This document shows positions 29,996-43,369 of a stretch of 64,000 nucleotides of DNA, one piece after another (positions within the stretch are counted from its first letter, which is position 1; every line of letters begins with the position of its first letter). Location: positions 15,970-79,969 of the forward strand of contig DLHY01000141.1 of NCBI GenBank assembly GCA_002483445.1, written 5' to 3'. Source of the stretch: Blastocatellia bacterium UBA7656 (GTDB lineage Bacteria; Acidobacteriota; Blastocatellia; UBA7656). The notes below the pieces were generated by a model. The model made no database searches. It was not told where the DNA came from and worked only from the letters and a program-made list of their open reading frames with translations. The position numbers were made by a program, and so were the translations under genes.

Positions 29996-30024
29996 TTGAC
30001 TTCCTTCACACGTTTCGATAATTT
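29996..30024 (+). promoter_or_regulatory. Possible sigma70-type promoter for 30133
   Basis: TTGACT, 17 bases, then TAATTT, about 110 bases upstream of the 30133 start. The spacing is right, the -10 is only moderate. Confidence 0.35.
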
Positions 30025-30132
30025 TTCGCTGACAGAATTCATCCTGTAACATATCCAGCCAACAGCCTTCATAGTGGGGAAGGCGGCGATGAGGAATCAC
30101 AAACAACTGACTGGTGGAGGAGCATTGAAACG

Positions 30133-31494
30133 ATGAAAAAAGCGATGAGAGTTTTCCCTGTGTTTTTTGCCTGCGCGATTGCGCATTCTGTCATTGCGGC
30201 TGACGTTTCGGATCAGGCGCACTGGCCTAATTGGCGCGGGCCTTTCCTCACCGGCATGGCGCGAGGCGACGCGCCTGTTAGCTGGAACGACACGACCAAC
30301 ATCAAGTGGAAAACGGAAATCCCCGGTCGCGGACATTCGACTCCCGTAATCTGGGGCGACAGGGTTTTTCTGACGACCGCGATTCCGACTGAAAAGCCGC
30401 CGGAGCCAGCGCCCGCTGCTGATCAGGGCGATCAGAGGCAGGGCCGTCGCGGAGGGCCGGGCGGAGGCGCAGGGGCGAACATCGAACATCGTTTCGAAGT
30501 GCTGTGCGTTGATCGAAGGACGGGCAAAGTTATCTGGCAGAAGACGGCCAAAACGGCGAGACCTCACGAAGGCTATCATCGCGCTTATGGAAGTTTCGCT
30601 TCGAACTCGCCCGCCACCGACGGCAAATACGTTTATGCGTTTTTCGGCTCGCGCGGAATCTACTGCTACGACTTCAACGGAAAGCCTGTATGGGAAAAAG
30701 ATTTCGGCGTTCAGATGCGGATGCGCCTGCAATTCGGCGAAGGAGTCGCGCCCGTCCTCGACGGAGATCGAATCATTCTGACTTTCGACCACGAAGCAGG
30801 CTCTTTCATAGTCGCGATGGATAAACGCACGGGCAAAGAGTTGTGGAGAACGCCGAGGGATGAGCAAAGCGCGTGGAGCATTCCGTTCGTCATAGAACAC
30901 GCAGGCCGCCGTCAGATCATCGTCAGCGCGACGAAAAAAGTGCGCAGCTACGACATTCAGACCGGCAAGCTTATCTGGGAATGCGCCGGACTCGGATCGA
31001 ATGTCATACCCGCGCCGGTTCACCATAACGGCGTCATTTATGTGATGAGCGGGCATCGCGATCCCAAACTGATGGCCATTCGTCTCGGACGGGAAGGAGA
31101 CCTCACGGGGACAGATGCGGTCGTGTGGACTCAGACGCGCGGGCTTTCGTACACAGCCTCGCCCGTACTGCACGAAGGCAAGCTTTACACAGTGACCGAC
31201 AGCGGGCTGGTCAGTTGTTTCAATGTCGTGACGGGCGAGCCATACTATCATCAGGTTCGGTTGCCTCGCGCTTACAACTTCAAAGCCTCGCCCGTGGGGG
31301 CCGCAGGCAAGATTTATCTCGCGAGCGAAGACGGCGATGTGATCATTTTGAAGATGGGAGAAAAATTCGAGGTCGTAGCGACCAACAAGCTCACGGATCA
31401 GGTCTTCATCGCCTCGCCCGTAATCGCCGGAGGCGAATTGTTTCTGAGAAGTCAGAACCGGCTTTATTGCATCAGCGAGAGCAGGAGGAAATAG
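30133..31494 (+). CDS. Exported PQQ-type beta-propeller protein
   Basis: 453 residues. A signal peptide (MKKAMRVFPVFFACAIAHSVIAA) is followed by the acidobacterial/planctomycete PQQ-like start HWPNWRGPFLTGMARGDAPVSWNDTTNIKWKTEIPGRGHSTPVIW. Blades contain the repeat VLCVDRRTGKVIWQK, AMDKRTGKELWRT and YDIQTGKLIWEC. An Ala/Pro/Gln-Gly linker (PPEPAPAADQGDQRQGRRGG) interrupts blade 1-2. It is probably not a PQQ enzyme, since no dehydrogenase residues are evident; more likely a structural or BamB-like propeller. Confidence 0.85.
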   Translation: MKKAMRVFPVFFACAIAHSVIAADVSDQAHWPNWRGPFLTGMARGDAPVSWNDTTNIKWKTEIPGRGHSTPVIWGDRVFLTTAIPTEKPPEPAPAADQGDQRQGRRGGPGGGAGANIEHRFEVLCVDRRTGKVIWQKTAKTARPHEGYHRAYGSFASNSPATDGKYVYAFFGSRGIYCYDFNGKPVWEKDFGVQMRMRLQFGEGVAPVLDGDRIILTFDHEAGSFIVAMDKRTGKELWRTPRDEQSAWSIPFVIEHAGRRQIIVSATKKVRSYDIQTGKLIWECAGLGSNVIPAPVHHNGVIYVMSGHRDPKLMAIRLGREGDLTGTDAVVWTQTRGLSYTASPVLHEGKLYTVTDSGLVSCFNVVTGEPYYHQVRLPRAYNFKASPVGAAGKIYLASEDGDVIILKMGEKFEVVATNKLTDQVFIASPVIAGGELFLRSQNRLYCISESRRK

Positions 31495-31502
31495 GCCAAT
31501 CG

Positions 31503-32405
31503 CTATCGCTCTTTTTCTTTGAGCGTTATCACGATATCGACTGTGCGGCTTCGATCATCAAGCTTAAAACTGATATCTTCGTCGGAGAATTTTTCGAAAG
31601 CCCCCCACTCGTTAAGCCTCCGCATTGCCGCATAAAAACTATCCTGATTGAAAACATCGCCGATGTTGAGCCGAAGCTTGCTCCATATCTCAGCATCACT
31701 CACAGTGAGGTTGCCTGTGAATTCCACCCTTCGAAGGAAGTACATTATTCCTTCCTCAACCTGGAATGTGACATCAGCGATTCCTTCCTTCGAATCAAGG
31801 GATGCTGGCCTGTAGTCAATTTGCGGAGAAGCCGTAAACTGTATGTATCCGCGATTGGCATAATGTTTTCTCAGGCGATCCAATCCTTCTTGAATGATGC
31901 TGTATCCTTTTATGATGTCGCCTGATTTTGCGCCGATAATTTCGATTATCTCATCCGGCGATAGGGCGGTCGCGTCTTCCACATTGATGTCGCCAAAACG
32001 ATAACTCAGTCCTTCTTCGACCGGGATGACGATTCGCAGACCTTCACTCGCATCCTCTATTTCAGGCTCGCCGAATTTCGTCTTCAGGTATCCGCGATCG
32101 CCGTAGAGCAAAGCTCGCGCGCGACTCAAATCCGATTCCAGTTTTTCCTTATGGTAGAAGCCGCCCGGTTTGAGGAGCTTCATATACCTGAGGATCGTAT
32201 CGGATGAGAACCTTTCATTCCCGCGAAACTCCAGGGCTGCGATCTTATGACCTGCGTACTTGGATTCAGGCTCCGGCTCGATTTGCTCGAATCCTTTTTT
32301 GATCGTGGGTCTTTTTACTTCTCTATCCTGCGCTTCGGCAATCGATGCAGCGGCAGTGAACATCATCGTCAGCAGGAGCGCGACAAAACTTTTTTGATTC
32401 ACCAT
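31503..32405 (-). CDS. Exported POTRA-repeat protein without a beta-barrel
   Basis: 300 residues: a signal peptide (MVNQKSFVALLLTMMFTAAASIAEAQ), then three consecutive POTRA domains. The first begins KIAALEFRGNERFSSDTILR, the second SYRFGDINVEDATALSPDEIIE, the third MYFLRRVEFTGNLTVSDAEIW. The protein ends with the third POTRA (VDIVITLKEKER), so the Omp85 barrel of BamA/TamA is absent. It could be a periplasmic chaperone-like adaptor or a gene that lost its barrel; the clean stop and RBS favour an intact short gene. Confidence 0.85.
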   Translation of the reverse strand: MVNQKSFVALLLTMMFTAAASIAEAQDREVKRPTIKKGFEQIEPEPESKYAGHKIAALEFRGNERFSSDTILRYMKLLKPGGFYHKEKLESDLSRARALLYGDRGYLKTKFGEPEIEDASEGLRIVIPVEEGLSYRFGDINVEDATALSPDEIIEIIGAKSGDIIKGYSIIQEGLDRLRKHYANRGYIQFTASPQIDYRPASLDSKEGIADVTFQVEEGIMYFLRRVEFTGNLTVSDAEIWSKLRLNIGDVFNQDSFYAAMRRLNEWGAFEKFSDEDISFKLDDRSRTVDIVITLKEKER

Positions 32406-32452
32406 CGGATTATGCCTCCTCCGATTGGATATGCGGGCTGGAAAAAAGTGGC

Positions 32453-33016
32453 TTATAGAGTAGCAAACACGCTTTCGACTTTGAAGCGATATCCTGCCAT
32501 CAGCGAGGAAGTGATTTCATCCTCTCCGGTCAAGGTGGCTGCGAGTTTCATCTCGCGGCCATCGAGCGCGTAGATTTCAACCATTCGATTTTCGGGATCG
32601 ATGACCCAGTATTCCTTCACGCCGAATCTGCCATAAGTCTGCTTCTTGACGATTCTATCGCGACGGCGGTTCACAGCGCCCGGCGAAATAATCTCGATCA
32701 TCAACTCGGGCGCTCCCTTGATGCGACCCTCAAGGATGAGATCGTTCAGCCGCTCGCTGCTCACAAACGCCAAGTCGGGGATGACGCTGTTGAACTCATC
32801 GAATATCCCTCCCGGCGTGAGCCACACTTTTCCAACTGCGTTTTGATCGAGATAGTTCTTGATGCTCTGGAAAAGATTTCCAGATACTTCCTGGTGCAAA
32901 AGGTCTGGAGCGCGTGACACGATGATTTCTCCTTCAATCATCTCGTAGATCTTTCCGTCTTCGGGCATAAGCTCAAGGTCGGCTATTGTGAGAACGGTCT
33001 CCGTGTTTGCAGTCAT
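32453..33016 (-). CDS. Uma2 family protein (PD-(D/E)XK-like)
   Basis: 187 residues with the Uma2 signature order: LTIADLELMPEDGKIYEMIEGE, the SVIPDLAFVSSERLNDL acidic position, PELMIEIISPGAVNRRRDR and GVKEYWVIDPENRMVEIY. Only family-level similarity to the protein at 19737. Function unknown. Confidence 0.85.
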   Translation of the reverse strand: MTANTETVLTIADLELMPEDGKIYEMIEGEIIVSRAPDLLHQEVSGNLFQSIKNYLDQNAVGKVWLTPGGIFDEFNSVIPDLAFVSSERLNDLILEGRIKGAPELMIEIISPGAVNRRRDRIVKKQTYGRFGVKEYWVIDPENRMVEIYALDGREMKLAATLTGEDEITSSLMAGYRFKVESVFATL

Positions 33017-33145
33017 AATGAACCTCCCGTCTGTTGACGAGAATATAGCACACTCTCACATAGCCTGGCCTGTTATCGTCGAAGCTAGTGCATCAACGAG
33101 AGAGGGGAAATAGAATGTGTTGCGCCGCATGGCCTGCCGTCTCCG

Positions 33146-33757
33146 CTATACCGCAAACGAAGTCTCTGCGCTCGATGGCGCGCCTCTGGCCTGAGTCTCA
33201 ATCCATCGAGCGAGCCAGTTTGCAGCCGACTCGTAAAACCATGATTCCGTCTGATGGATCCTTTCCGAGAAAGCGCCAAGCCAGTAGAGAGGATGCGTTT
33301 CCATAAATCGCCAGTAAGCCTGCTCGGCTATCTCTCTTTGCTCCGGCCTCTCTTCGTAAAGAGCGTAGGCCACCTTCAATGCAAGGTAAGAGAGAAAGCC
33401 AAGCTCGATTGATACATGATCGGGAGTCTCGCGCACGCGGGGATCGGGCCGGTAAGCGAATGCCTCGTAAAAACCTGCTATCTCCGCAAGCAGAGGCCCG
33501 CGTCCGGCCAGCGCATTCTCGTCATAAGATGATTCGATTGCTGGGCATCCGCCCGGTCCTATCACCCTGTGAAATTCCGTCTCCCATTCTTCGAGCGGGA
33601 TCAAAGACATCTCCTCCGCCGCGCTACGAAACCCTTCGGGAAGTTCTGCGGCGAGCAAATTGATATCGGCCTGCGCTTCCGCAGTGGGTGACTGAAACAC
33701 GAGCGCCGCCCATTGCCATGCGGCAGCCGCACTGAGCCATTCCTGCACGTTTTTCAT
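33146..33757 (-). CDS. TorD/DmsD-family molybdoenzyme chaperone
   Basis: 203 all-helical residues. The family fingerprint is visible: EFHRVIGPGGCPAIESSYDE, then RVRETPDHVSIELGFLSYLA (the PDHxxxEL motif). TorD proteins bind the Tat signal and apo form of the catalytic subunit and allow molybdopterin insertion before export. It is the last gene of the minus-strand respiratory locus, 4 bases after the heme lipoprotein gene, and would serve the Tat-dependent alpha subunit at 35867. Confidence 0.88.
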   Translation of the reverse strand: MKNVQEWLSAAAAWQWAALVFQSPTAEAQADINLLAAELPEGFRSAAEEMSLIPLEEWETEFHRVIGPGGCPAIESSYDENALAGRGPLLAEIAGFYEAFAYRPDPRVRETPDHVSIELGFLSYLALKVAYALYEERPEQREIAEQAYWRFMETHPLYWLGAFSERIHQTESWFYESAANWLARWIETQARGAPSSAETSFAV

Positions 33758-33761
33758 AGCT

Positions 33762-34628
33762 TTACTCCACGACGAGCGGTATCCACCCTGATCTCATCTT
33801 GCGCGAGCCGGTGTGACCGGCGGCTCCGTCCCACACGGCGAAAGCCACATAGCTCCTCATCCCCGCTTCAAGAGTGTCCATTCCCTTTCCCGGATTCAGC
33901 GGTCGCGCGATAGTGATCCTCCAACGCCCGTCTTTCCACTGTCCTGTTCCTGTCCCTTCCTGAATCGGAGCAGGCGAAAGGTTGCCGAAGCCTTCGGCCA
34001 TCACCACCTGCACGGGATTGGACTGAGCGGTGATGGGATTGGCTGCCGCTCGCGCCGGAGCATATCGCGTTTCCATCTCTTCTCTGGCCGATTCATTAGC
34101 CTGATATGGATAGTGATCGGTCGACCCTTGAGGATAAAGAGAAACCACCCTATCACCTTTTCCCTCGCGGGCGCGTTCGATATCATCCTGCCATACTGAT
34201 TTCCAGAACCAGATGCGAACCCCTTTTCCCTTCTCGCCCATCGCCGCATCAGGCACATTCGCTCCCGGCTCGACAGGGAACTGAACGGCTGCGGCGTCCG
34301 ACCCCGTGCCCGACTCAGGAATGAGGCTGCGGCTCTTGTCTTCCCACTCAAGTCGGAAGACTACCCAATTGCCATCGTGGATTGCGCGCACGCGGATGGT
34401 TTCGACTCCCGGCTCGGCAAGCTTCGGTTCAGCCACATCCTGCACCATCAATTTTGCCGGATGCTCCGCGACTTTATCCCAAAGCGATGAGTTCGGGTCT
34501 TCTCGCGGCAACTCTTTGTCTGTGCGACTGGCAATAACCTGTTGCGCGTTGATGAGCGGCCCTCCGCACGAAGCCAGCAGAGAGATCCCGGTGATCGTTA
34601 TAAGGACTAGAAGAAATTTCTTTTTCAT
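33762..34628 (-). CDS. Heme-binding gamma subunit lipoprotein (ethylbenzene dehydrogenase-related)
   Basis: 288 residues from MKKKF at 34628 (GGAG upstream). The signal ends in the lipobox SLLASCGG, so it is a lipoprotein. The mature part matches the EB_dh/gamma family of type II DMSO-reductase enzymes: VRAIHDGNWVVFRLEWEDKS, KGVRIWFWKSVWQDD, GRWRITIARPLNPG and SYVAFAVWDGAAGHTGSRK. In characterised relatives this subunit binds one heme b and passes electrons between the iron-sulfur subunit and a c-type cytochrome. It is part of the alpha-beta-gamma-chaperone operon. Confidence 0.85.
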   Translation of the reverse strand: MKKKFLLVLITITGISLLASCGGPLINAQQVIASRTDKELPREDPNSSLWDKVAEHPAKLMVQDVAEPKLAEPGVETIRVRAIHDGNWVVFRLEWEDKSRSLIPESGTGSDAAAVQFPVEPGANVPDAAMGEKGKGVRIWFWKSVWQDDIERAREGKGDRVVSLYPQGSTDHYPYQANESAREEMETRYAPARAAANPITAQSNPVQVVMAEGFGNLSPAPIQEGTGTGQWKDGRWRITIARPLNPGKGMDTLEAGMRSYVAFAVWDGAAGHTGSRKMRSGWIPLVVE

Positions 34629-34648
34629 ATCGCTCTCCATAAGAAGGC

Positions 34649-34727
34649 GAGGTTAGATGTTAGAGATTGGCGGATAACGGATCTGAATCTGTTTCCACTA
34701 ACATCTAACATCTGACCTCTAGCATCT
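34649..34727. repeat. Heptamer repeat between gamma and beta genes
   Basis: The right arm (34698-34727) holds 7-base steps TAACATC, TAACATC, TGACCTC, TAGCATC; the left arm (34649-34665, GAGGTTAGATGTTAGAG) is their complement. It fills most of the 104-bp gap between the beta and gamma subunit genes and could form a hairpin in the operon mRNA. Confidence 0.75.
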
Positions 34728-34732
34728 GCCTT

Positions 34733-35860
34733 TCAAGTCGTGTTGCTCCGCATGATCTGATAGAGACGATCCTGCGCCGGACGTATATATACCGGCTCGT
34801 AAATAGGCACGCGCATGAACTCCTTGCCCGCGTCGTCGAGCGCAAGGGCGAAATCGCCCGCAATCTTGAAGCGAGGAATAGTCCGTTCGGTCGATCCGAA
34901 GAGCGCAAACAATCCCTGAAGCGTTTTGTCCTCTTTCGCGTTGCGATATGCGCGAACCGCAGCGGGCGCGCCCGGCCCGAACATCTGCACCAGAAACCTA
35001 TCGGACACATGCAGAGGCGGCACATAATAAACATTCGGCTCAAGCCCGTACTGCGGATAAAGCGGCAGAGCGATCTTGCGCACGTGAACCAGATAATCTA
35101 TGGGGTTGTCCTCGCGCGCTTTGTCCGGCGTGCTGACCCAGCCCTGAAGCCTGATCTTGCCTATGCAGTTGACGAAGCACTGCGGCTGTATGCCCTGCTC
35201 GATCTTGGGATAACAGGCGATGCACTTTTCGCTCGTCCCCGTAGCGGCGTTGAAATAGACTTTGCCGTAAGGACACGCCTTGACGCATTCCTGATAGCCG
35301 CGACATCGAGACTGATCCAGCACGACTATACCGTCTTCGGGCCGCTTGTAGATCGAAGAGCGCGAGCAGGCTGCAAGGCACGCCGGATATGTGCAGTGAT
35401 TGCAGATGCGCGCCAGATAAAACATCCACATCTGCTGAGGCAGAGCGAGAGACCCGCCGCGTTCGACCGATCCGTAGATTTCATCCTCGCCCACGTTGGG
35501 GTAGGAGTAATCGATGGTCTCGCGCTTCGAGAGCATCACCCGCTCGCCGCCCGGAGCCGCTTCAAAAACAGTCTGCCCGGTGTAGACGTTGCCTTCCCAC
35601 TTCTGCTGTCCGAGACGGTCGAGCAACTGCACATCCCATCCCAGTGGATAACTGCCGAAGGGTTTGGTCTCGACATTATTCCAGAACATGTATTCCTGGC
35701 CCCGTCCCGATGTCCATGTGGTCTTGCAGGCCAGCGTGCAGGTCTGACATGCGATGCACTTGTTGATGTCGAAGACCGCGCCGAACTGTTTCGCGGGACG
35801 ATTCTCCGAATACCAGTAACTCATCGTCCTGCCGATCTGCCAGTTGTATACTCGCGCCAT
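34733..35860 (-). CDS. Type II DMSO-reductase family iron-sulfur (beta) subunit
   Basis: 375 residues with four cysteine clusters as in NarH/NxrB/Ddh[38 protein letters not shown] and CIACYP...CFVNC. In NarH the third motif has Trp where a fourth Cys would be, giving a [3Fe-4S] cluster; here that residue is Tyr. There is no signal peptide, so it should be carried across the membrane with the Tat-dependent alpha subunit, which ends 6 bases upstream. It relays electrons between the molybdenum subunit and the heme-binding gamma subunit. Confidence 0.93.
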   Translation of the reverse strand: MARVYNWQIGRTMSYWYSENRPAKQFGAVFDINKCIACQTCTLACKTTWTSGRGQEYMFWNNVETKPFGSYPLGWDVQLLDRLGQQKWEGNVYTGQTVFEAAPGGERVMLSKRETIDYSYPNVGEDEIYGSVERGGSLALPQQMWMFYLARICNHCTYPACLAACSRSSIYKRPEDGIVVLDQSRCRGYQECVKACPYGKVYFNAATGTSEKCIACYPKIEQGIQPQCFVNCIGKIRLQGWVSTPDKAREDNPIDYLVHVRKIALPLYPQYGLEPNVYYVPPLHVSDRFLVQMFGPGAPAAVRAYRNAKEDKTLQGLFALFGSTERTIPRFKIAGDFALALDDAGKEFMRVPIYEPVYIRPAQDRLYQIMRSNTT

Positions 35861-35866
35861 GATTGA

Positions 35867-39304
<3,438 letters not shown>

Positions 39305-39330
39305 ACGTAAGCCCTCCTCATAAAAACAGT

Positions 39331-39358
39331 GGTCGGTGGTCGGTGGTCGGTGGTCGGT
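39331..39358. repeat. Perfect heptamer array GGTCGGT x4
   Basis: Four exact GGTCGGT units 26 bases before the alpha-subunit start, followed by looser TTCACCC/TTCTCCC steps (to about 39395). It lies between the octaheme cytochrome and molybdenum subunit genes. Confidence 0.9.
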
Positions 39359-39392
39359 TTGTTTCACCTCTTCACCCTTCTCCCTTCACTCT

Positions 39393-41342
39393 TCATTTTC
39401 CGGCCAGTCCGCGCCGAATGTATGCGGCGAGGTCGAGCGCTTCGATGGCCGTCAGTCTCGGATAATTCACATTGTCGCGCGCCCAACTCGGCATAGGCGT
39501 ACCCGACCGACCGCGCATGATGGTTGCTGCAAGATAATTGGTCGAAGCGGCATTGATGAATGCCGGGTTGCCGAGCGCAGGCCCCAGCTTCCCTTCGCCG
39601 CTCGCGCCATGACATCCCGCGCAATGACGCGCATAAGTGTTCTTTCCCCGATCTGCCACGCCTTCGCCCATCTTCCACGCGGCGCGCGATGCAGTTGCGC
39701 GTGGCAACGAGGACAGATAACTCATTAGTGAAGCCAGCGTTCGCGCGTCATAGACTGAGTAGCGCGGCATCGCAGTTTGAGGCACGCCCTGTACTATCCC
39801 CTGATACATCGCTTCGCGACTTGACGCTTTGCTGTCAGCGGCGGCGAGCGGCGAGCCAAGCTCTGTGCCTTCGCCTCTGCTGCCGTGGCACGCGGCGCAA
39901 TCCTGCTGGTAAGTTCTCCTTCCCGTTTCACCATCGACAGCCGCCTGTGAAACCTCAGCAAGCGATGGCGGAGCAGGCTGGATGGTTCGCAAATAGGCGA
40001 CGAGCAGTTTGACTTCCTCTTCCGTCAAACTGCCGCCTGACGAGCCGAGCGCAGGCATTTTTCTTCCGGGCCTTCCGGTCTTGATCGTCGCAGCGATCAG
40101 TTCGTCCGAAGCGACATCGAGGAAATCCGCCGAGCCTATGGCGGGAAATCTCAGATTCATATTTCCGTAGTTGCGCCCCTCGCCCTTCGAGCCGTGACAT
40201 CCGGCGCAAAATGCGCCAAAGCTCTGCTCGCCGCTCAACGCAGCTCGCTCCTCGCCGATAAAATCGCGGCGTATGCGCTCTTTCGGAGTGAATTCCGATG
40301 GCATCTTTCGCATTCGCAGGAACAAAACGTAAGAAGTCAACAGGTCTGCTTCTTCGGCGGTCGTCGCCTGCGGAGGCATAAGGCTGCCGGGAACGACGCC
40401 CATAGGGTCTATGAAGTGGCGGCGCATGTAATTGACAAGCGTCTCATCGCCCGGCACGCCTGCAAAGTTGAGATCGCCTATCGGTTTTCGCCCCGCCTGA
40501 TCGAGCGCGGGGCCTTCTTCGCCGCCTCGTCCATCAATCTTGTGGCATCCCAGACATCCGCGCTCGATGGCAAGCGACTGCGCTTCGACAACTCGCGGCG
40601 CTCCCATGCGAGTTCGCAGATACGCGCTGATCTTTTCCACGTCCGAATCATTGATCGGGCCATAGCTCGACTTCCACACCTCGTCCGCTTGTTTCGCCTG
40701 CTCATCCAGATGCCACTTGTGCCATTCAGACTTGAAGCCCTTGATCCCTGCATAGCTCAGATCGCTGGACGCGCCCCGACCCTTTTGATCCATGCGATGG
40801 CAGCGAAGACAATCGAGGCTTTCGACGAGCAGTCGCCCCCGATCAAGCTCACGGCGAGAAATCCACGGCGCTTTGTTGTGACACGTCCCGCAGCCCGATG
40901 AAAGATGATTGCGGTCGAGCATCTGCTCATCCCAGTGAGAGACGAATCCGTGAGCCGCGTCTTTCGTCGTTGCCCTTCCCTGACCGCCGTGACAGACGGT
41001 GCAGCCGAACTGTTTCGGATCATGCGGAATGGGAGGATGAGCTTTGAAGAGTTGGTCTCCCGCTACCGCCTGAGCCGATCCCATACCCAGATGACAGGTG
41101 ACGCATCGGTCGGTCACTCCAAGCTCAGGTTTCCAGATTTGCTTGACGCCTATCGCGATAGCAGGCGCGCCCGCGTCGCGAGCGAGCGAGTTATAGTGAT
41201 TTTGAATCGTCCGCCACTCGCTGAAATAAGGGCGCAGAGGTGCGGAAGCAAGGATGGCGAGGAAAATCACGCTGACCACGACGAACAGCCGCGCCAGCTT
41301 TCCGGTACCGAGGTCTTTGGATTGAACCGTCGATTCGTCCAT
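39393..41342 (-). CDS. Membrane-anchored octaheme c-type cytochrome
   Basis: 649 residues from MDESTVQ at 41342. One N-terminal membrane anchor ([21 protein letters not shown]) and eight CxxCH motifs: CVTCH, CTVCH, CGTCH, CLRCH, CLGCH, CAGCH, CAACH and CAGCH. The N-terminal four hemes sit in a multiheme region; the last three are repeated monoheme modules of the CAGCHGxxGEG type. It starts one base after the b-subunit IV gene and precedes the molybdenum subunit, so it most likely replaces cytochrome c1/f and carries electrons between the Rieske/b complex and the periplasmic enzyme. Confidence 0.92.
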   Translation of the reverse strand: MDESTVQSKDLGTGKLARLFVVVSVIFLAILASAPLRPYFSEWRTIQNHYNSLARDAGAPAIAIGVKQIWKPELGVTDRCVTCHLGMGSAQAVAGDQLFKAHPPIPHDPKQFGCTVCHGGQGRATTKDAAHGFVSHWDEQMLDRNHLSSGCGTCHNKAPWISRRELDRGRLLVESLDCLRCHRMDQKGRGASSDLSYAGIKGFKSEWHKWHLDEQAKQADEVWKSSYGPINDSDVEKISAYLRTRMGAPRVVEAQSLAIERGCLGCHKIDGRGGEEGPALDQAGRKPIGDLNFAGVPGDETLVNYMRRHFIDPMGVVPGSLMPPQATTAEEADLLTSYVLFLRMRKMPSEFTPKERIRRDFIGEERAALSGEQSFGAFCAGCHGSKGEGRNYGNMNLRFPAIGSADFLDVASDELIAATIKTGRPGRKMPALGSSGGSLTEEEVKLLVAYLRTIQPAPPSLAEVSQAAVDGETGRRTYQQDCAACHGSRGEGTELGSPLAAADSKASSREAMYQGIVQGVPQTAMPRYSVYDARTLASLMSYLSSLPRATASRAAWKMGEGVADRGKNTYARHCAGCHGASGEGKLGPALGNPAFINAASTNYLAATIMRGRSGTPMPSWARDNVNYPRLTAIEALDLAAYIRRGLAGK

Positions 41343-41343
41343 A

Positions 41344-42060
41344 TCAGTAAATCCCGTCTCTCCACGGCAGAGTGTATTCCCACCCCGGCCCGCGAAAGGC
41401 AACGCCAATCACTGTGAGCGCGACGCTCGCGATCAGGAACCAGAGAAAAATCCAGAAGGCCAGACTTCGATTGCCCAGCCATAAAATGAAACGGCCTTGC
41501 TGCGGAAAGACTGCGGGCAGGCTCATCACCATCGCCACCGCCCACAGCGGAATAACGAGCGGCCAGACCGGATGCGCTCCGGTGAAAAGAAAAATGGCCG
41601 ACAGCACGGCCACACTCACCCACACATAAGCAAGCTTGCGCGCGCGGTTCTCCTCCCACAGCGCCTTTCGCTCAAGGTTGATGTTGAAGTAAGGAATGAC
41701 GACCAGAGCCAGCACCACAAGCCCCGGCAGCAGCACGCCTGATATGAGCGGCGGGTAGTAGTGCAGGAGTTCCTGAAGGCCGAGGAAGTACCACGGGGCT
41801 TTGGCCGGATTGGGCGTCTTCTGCGGATTGGCCATCTCTTCGAGCGGCGCATCGACGAAGATGGCCAGCAGCACTAAAAGGAGCGAAAACGTGATGAGCG
41901 CGATCCCTTCGCGCACCAAAAGATGAGGCATAGTCATCACCTGCGGCTCATCCTCGACTTCGACCGCAGGGCGCTGCTCTCCCTGCACGACCACAAGGCG
42001 GACGGGAGATTGTCGCGCGTTTTCATCCGTCTCCAGTTTGAACTTGAGTGTCTGGCTCAT
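41344..42060 (-). CDS. Cytochrome b C-terminal subunit (subunit IV-like)
   Basis: 238 residues from [10 protein letters not shown] at 42060, the last residue set of an open frame that reads back uselessly into cytochrome b6. Several membrane helices follow a soluble N-terminus. The quinol-oxidation motif PEWY appears as [16 protein letters not shown], a variant in which the Glu position is Pro. It belongs to the split (b6f-like) type of cytochrome b, with the heme-binding half encoded directly upstream (8-base gap). Confidence 0.88.
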   Translation of the reverse strand: MSQTLKFKLETDENARQSPVRLVVVQGEQRPAVEVEDEPQVMTMPHLLVREGIALITFSLLLVLLAIFVDAPLEEMANPQKTPNPAKAPWYFLGLQELLHYYPPLISGVLLPGLVVLALVVIPYFNINLERKALWEENRARKLAYVWVSVAVLSAIFLFTGAHPVWPLVIPLWAVAMVMSLPAVFPQQGRFILWLGNRSLAFWIFLWFLIASVALTVIGVAFRGPGWEYTLPWRDGIY

Positions 42061-42068
42061 ATCAATCC

Positions 42069-42866
42069 TTAATCCGCAGCTTTGCTCTCTGTTGAAATAT
42101 CGTCTTCCTTCGACCCGCTCGTTTTCTCTTCGCCTCCCGGAGAACCGAGATAGATTCCGCCGTCCTTGCGCACTCTCCAGATATGCACCGAGGCGAGCAG
42201 CACTAACAGCGCAGGCAATACCACACAGTGAAGGACGTAGAATCGAAGCAGGGCGTTTTCGTTGACGCTGTTTCCTCCCAGAAGCAGGAACTTGATTTGC
42301 TCGCCCACGAACGGCACGGCGTCGGCCATGTTCGTCCCTACGGTCACGCCCCAGTAAGCCAGTTGATCCCACGGGAGAAGATAGCCCGTGTAGGAAAGCA
42401 GTATGGTGACGAGCAGCAGCACTACGCCGATGACCCAGTTGAACTCGCGCGGCGGGCGATAGGCTCCGGCGAAAAAGACCCTCACCATGTGCAACAGCAC
42501 CAGAGCCACCATCGCGTGCGCCGCCCAGCGGTGCAGGTTGCGAAGAAACAAACCCATGTAGACCACGAACTCAAGGTCTTTCATGTCTTCAAAGGCGCGC
42601 GGCACTGAAGGGTGGTAGTAGAACATCAGAAATATCCCGGTCACCACCAGGATGAAAAACGCCGCAGCCGAAAGCCCGCCCAGATAGAAAGTCCGCGTGA
42701 AGGCAATGGCCCGCAGATTCACCTTCACCGGATGAATGTGCAGAAAGAAGTTGCCGAATATCGCCAGCGAGCGATTGCGGTTCGTGTCGGCAAGTCCCCG
42801 CCGCACTATTGAGCGATAAACCCGGTTGCGCGTGATCGCTTCCAGAATCGATCTTGATGTTGCCAT
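42069..42866 (-). CDS. Cytochrome b6-type heme b subunit
   Basis: 265 residues, four helices. Heme ligands are two His in [20 protein letters not shown] and two in [21 protein letters not shown], the b6 spacing. The [10 protein letters not shown] turn after helix B is conserved. It begins one base after the Rieske stop. With subunit IV and the Rieske protein it forms the quinol-oxidising core in the cytoplasmic membrane. Confidence 0.93.
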   Translation of the reverse strand: MATSRSILEAITRNRVYRSIVRRGLADTNRNRSLAIFGNFFLHIHPVKVNLRAIAFTRTFYLGGLSAAAFFILVVTGIFLMFYYHPSVPRAFEDMKDLEFVVYMGLFLRNLHRWAAHAMVALVLLHMVRVFFAGAYRPPREFNWVIGVVLLLVTILLSYTGYLLPWDQLAYWGVTVGTNMADAVPFVGEQIKFLLLGGNSVNENALLRFYVLHCVVLPALLVLLASVHIWRVRKDGGIYLGSPGGEEKTSGSKEDDISTESKAAD

Positions 42867-42867
42867 A

Positions 42868-43356
42868 TCACACCTTCAAAACACTGTCCGGCTCCACCGT
42901 CTTCGAAGCATCGACTATAAGCACACCGCTTTCGAGCGTCAGTTGAAGTCGCGGCAGAGGTCGCGGCGCAGGCCCTCCGACTACCTCTCCCTGGGTCGAG
43001 AATCGACTGCCGTGACAGGGGCAGAAAACCCGGCCCTCTTCCTTTTCGTATCTAGTCAGACAGCCCAAGTGAGTGCAGACAGCAGTCATTGCGAAAAAGC
43101 CTTCCGCGCCGTGAAAGACGTAAACCTTCTGTTCGGGCATCGCAACGAGCATCCCTTCGGGTATATCTCCGGGAGCGCCTACCGAGTAGCGCGTTTCCTG
43201 CTCGAAGAGGACTTCGGGCCACATATATCGAACCGCAGTTATCGCAGTCCCAAGTCCGGCTACGGCCACCGCTCCAAGCCCCAGCGCGCTCAGAAAAGCC
43301 CGACGGCTGTATTCATCATCATCGATCTCCATCTTCAGATCATCGATCAGCGGCAT
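42868..43356 (-). CDS. Rieske [2Fe-2S] protein of a bc-type complex
   Basis: 162 residues. A Tat-like twin-arginine anchor ([20 protein letters not shown]) is followed by the cluster-binding motifs CTHLGC and CPCHGS. It transfers electrons from quinol at the P side to the cytochrome c partner. It is encoded 13 bases after the FAD oxidoreductase gene. Confidence 0.95.
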   Translation of the reverse strand: MPLIDDLKMEIDDDEYSRRAFLSALGLGAVAVAGLGTAITAVRYMWPEVLFEQETRYSVGAPGDIPEGMLVAMPEQKVYVFHGAEGFFAMTAVCTHLGCLTRYEKEEGRVFCPCHGSRFSTQGEVVGGPAPRPLPRLQLTLESGVLIVDASKTVEPDSVLKV

Positions 43357-43369
43357 CTTCTACCTCCTG

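Noticed and set aside
30097..31251. 384-codon minus-strand frame opposite the PQQ propeller
   Set aside because: Covered by a well-supported gene with signal peptide and blade motifs.
39331..39358. CRISPR array
   Set aside because: Units are 7 bases with no unique spacers, and no cas genes are present.
39305..39367. N-terminal extension of the molybdenum subunit
   Set aside because: The extra codons are the heptamer array ([12 protein letters not shown]); a Tat signal with ribosome site starts at 39304.
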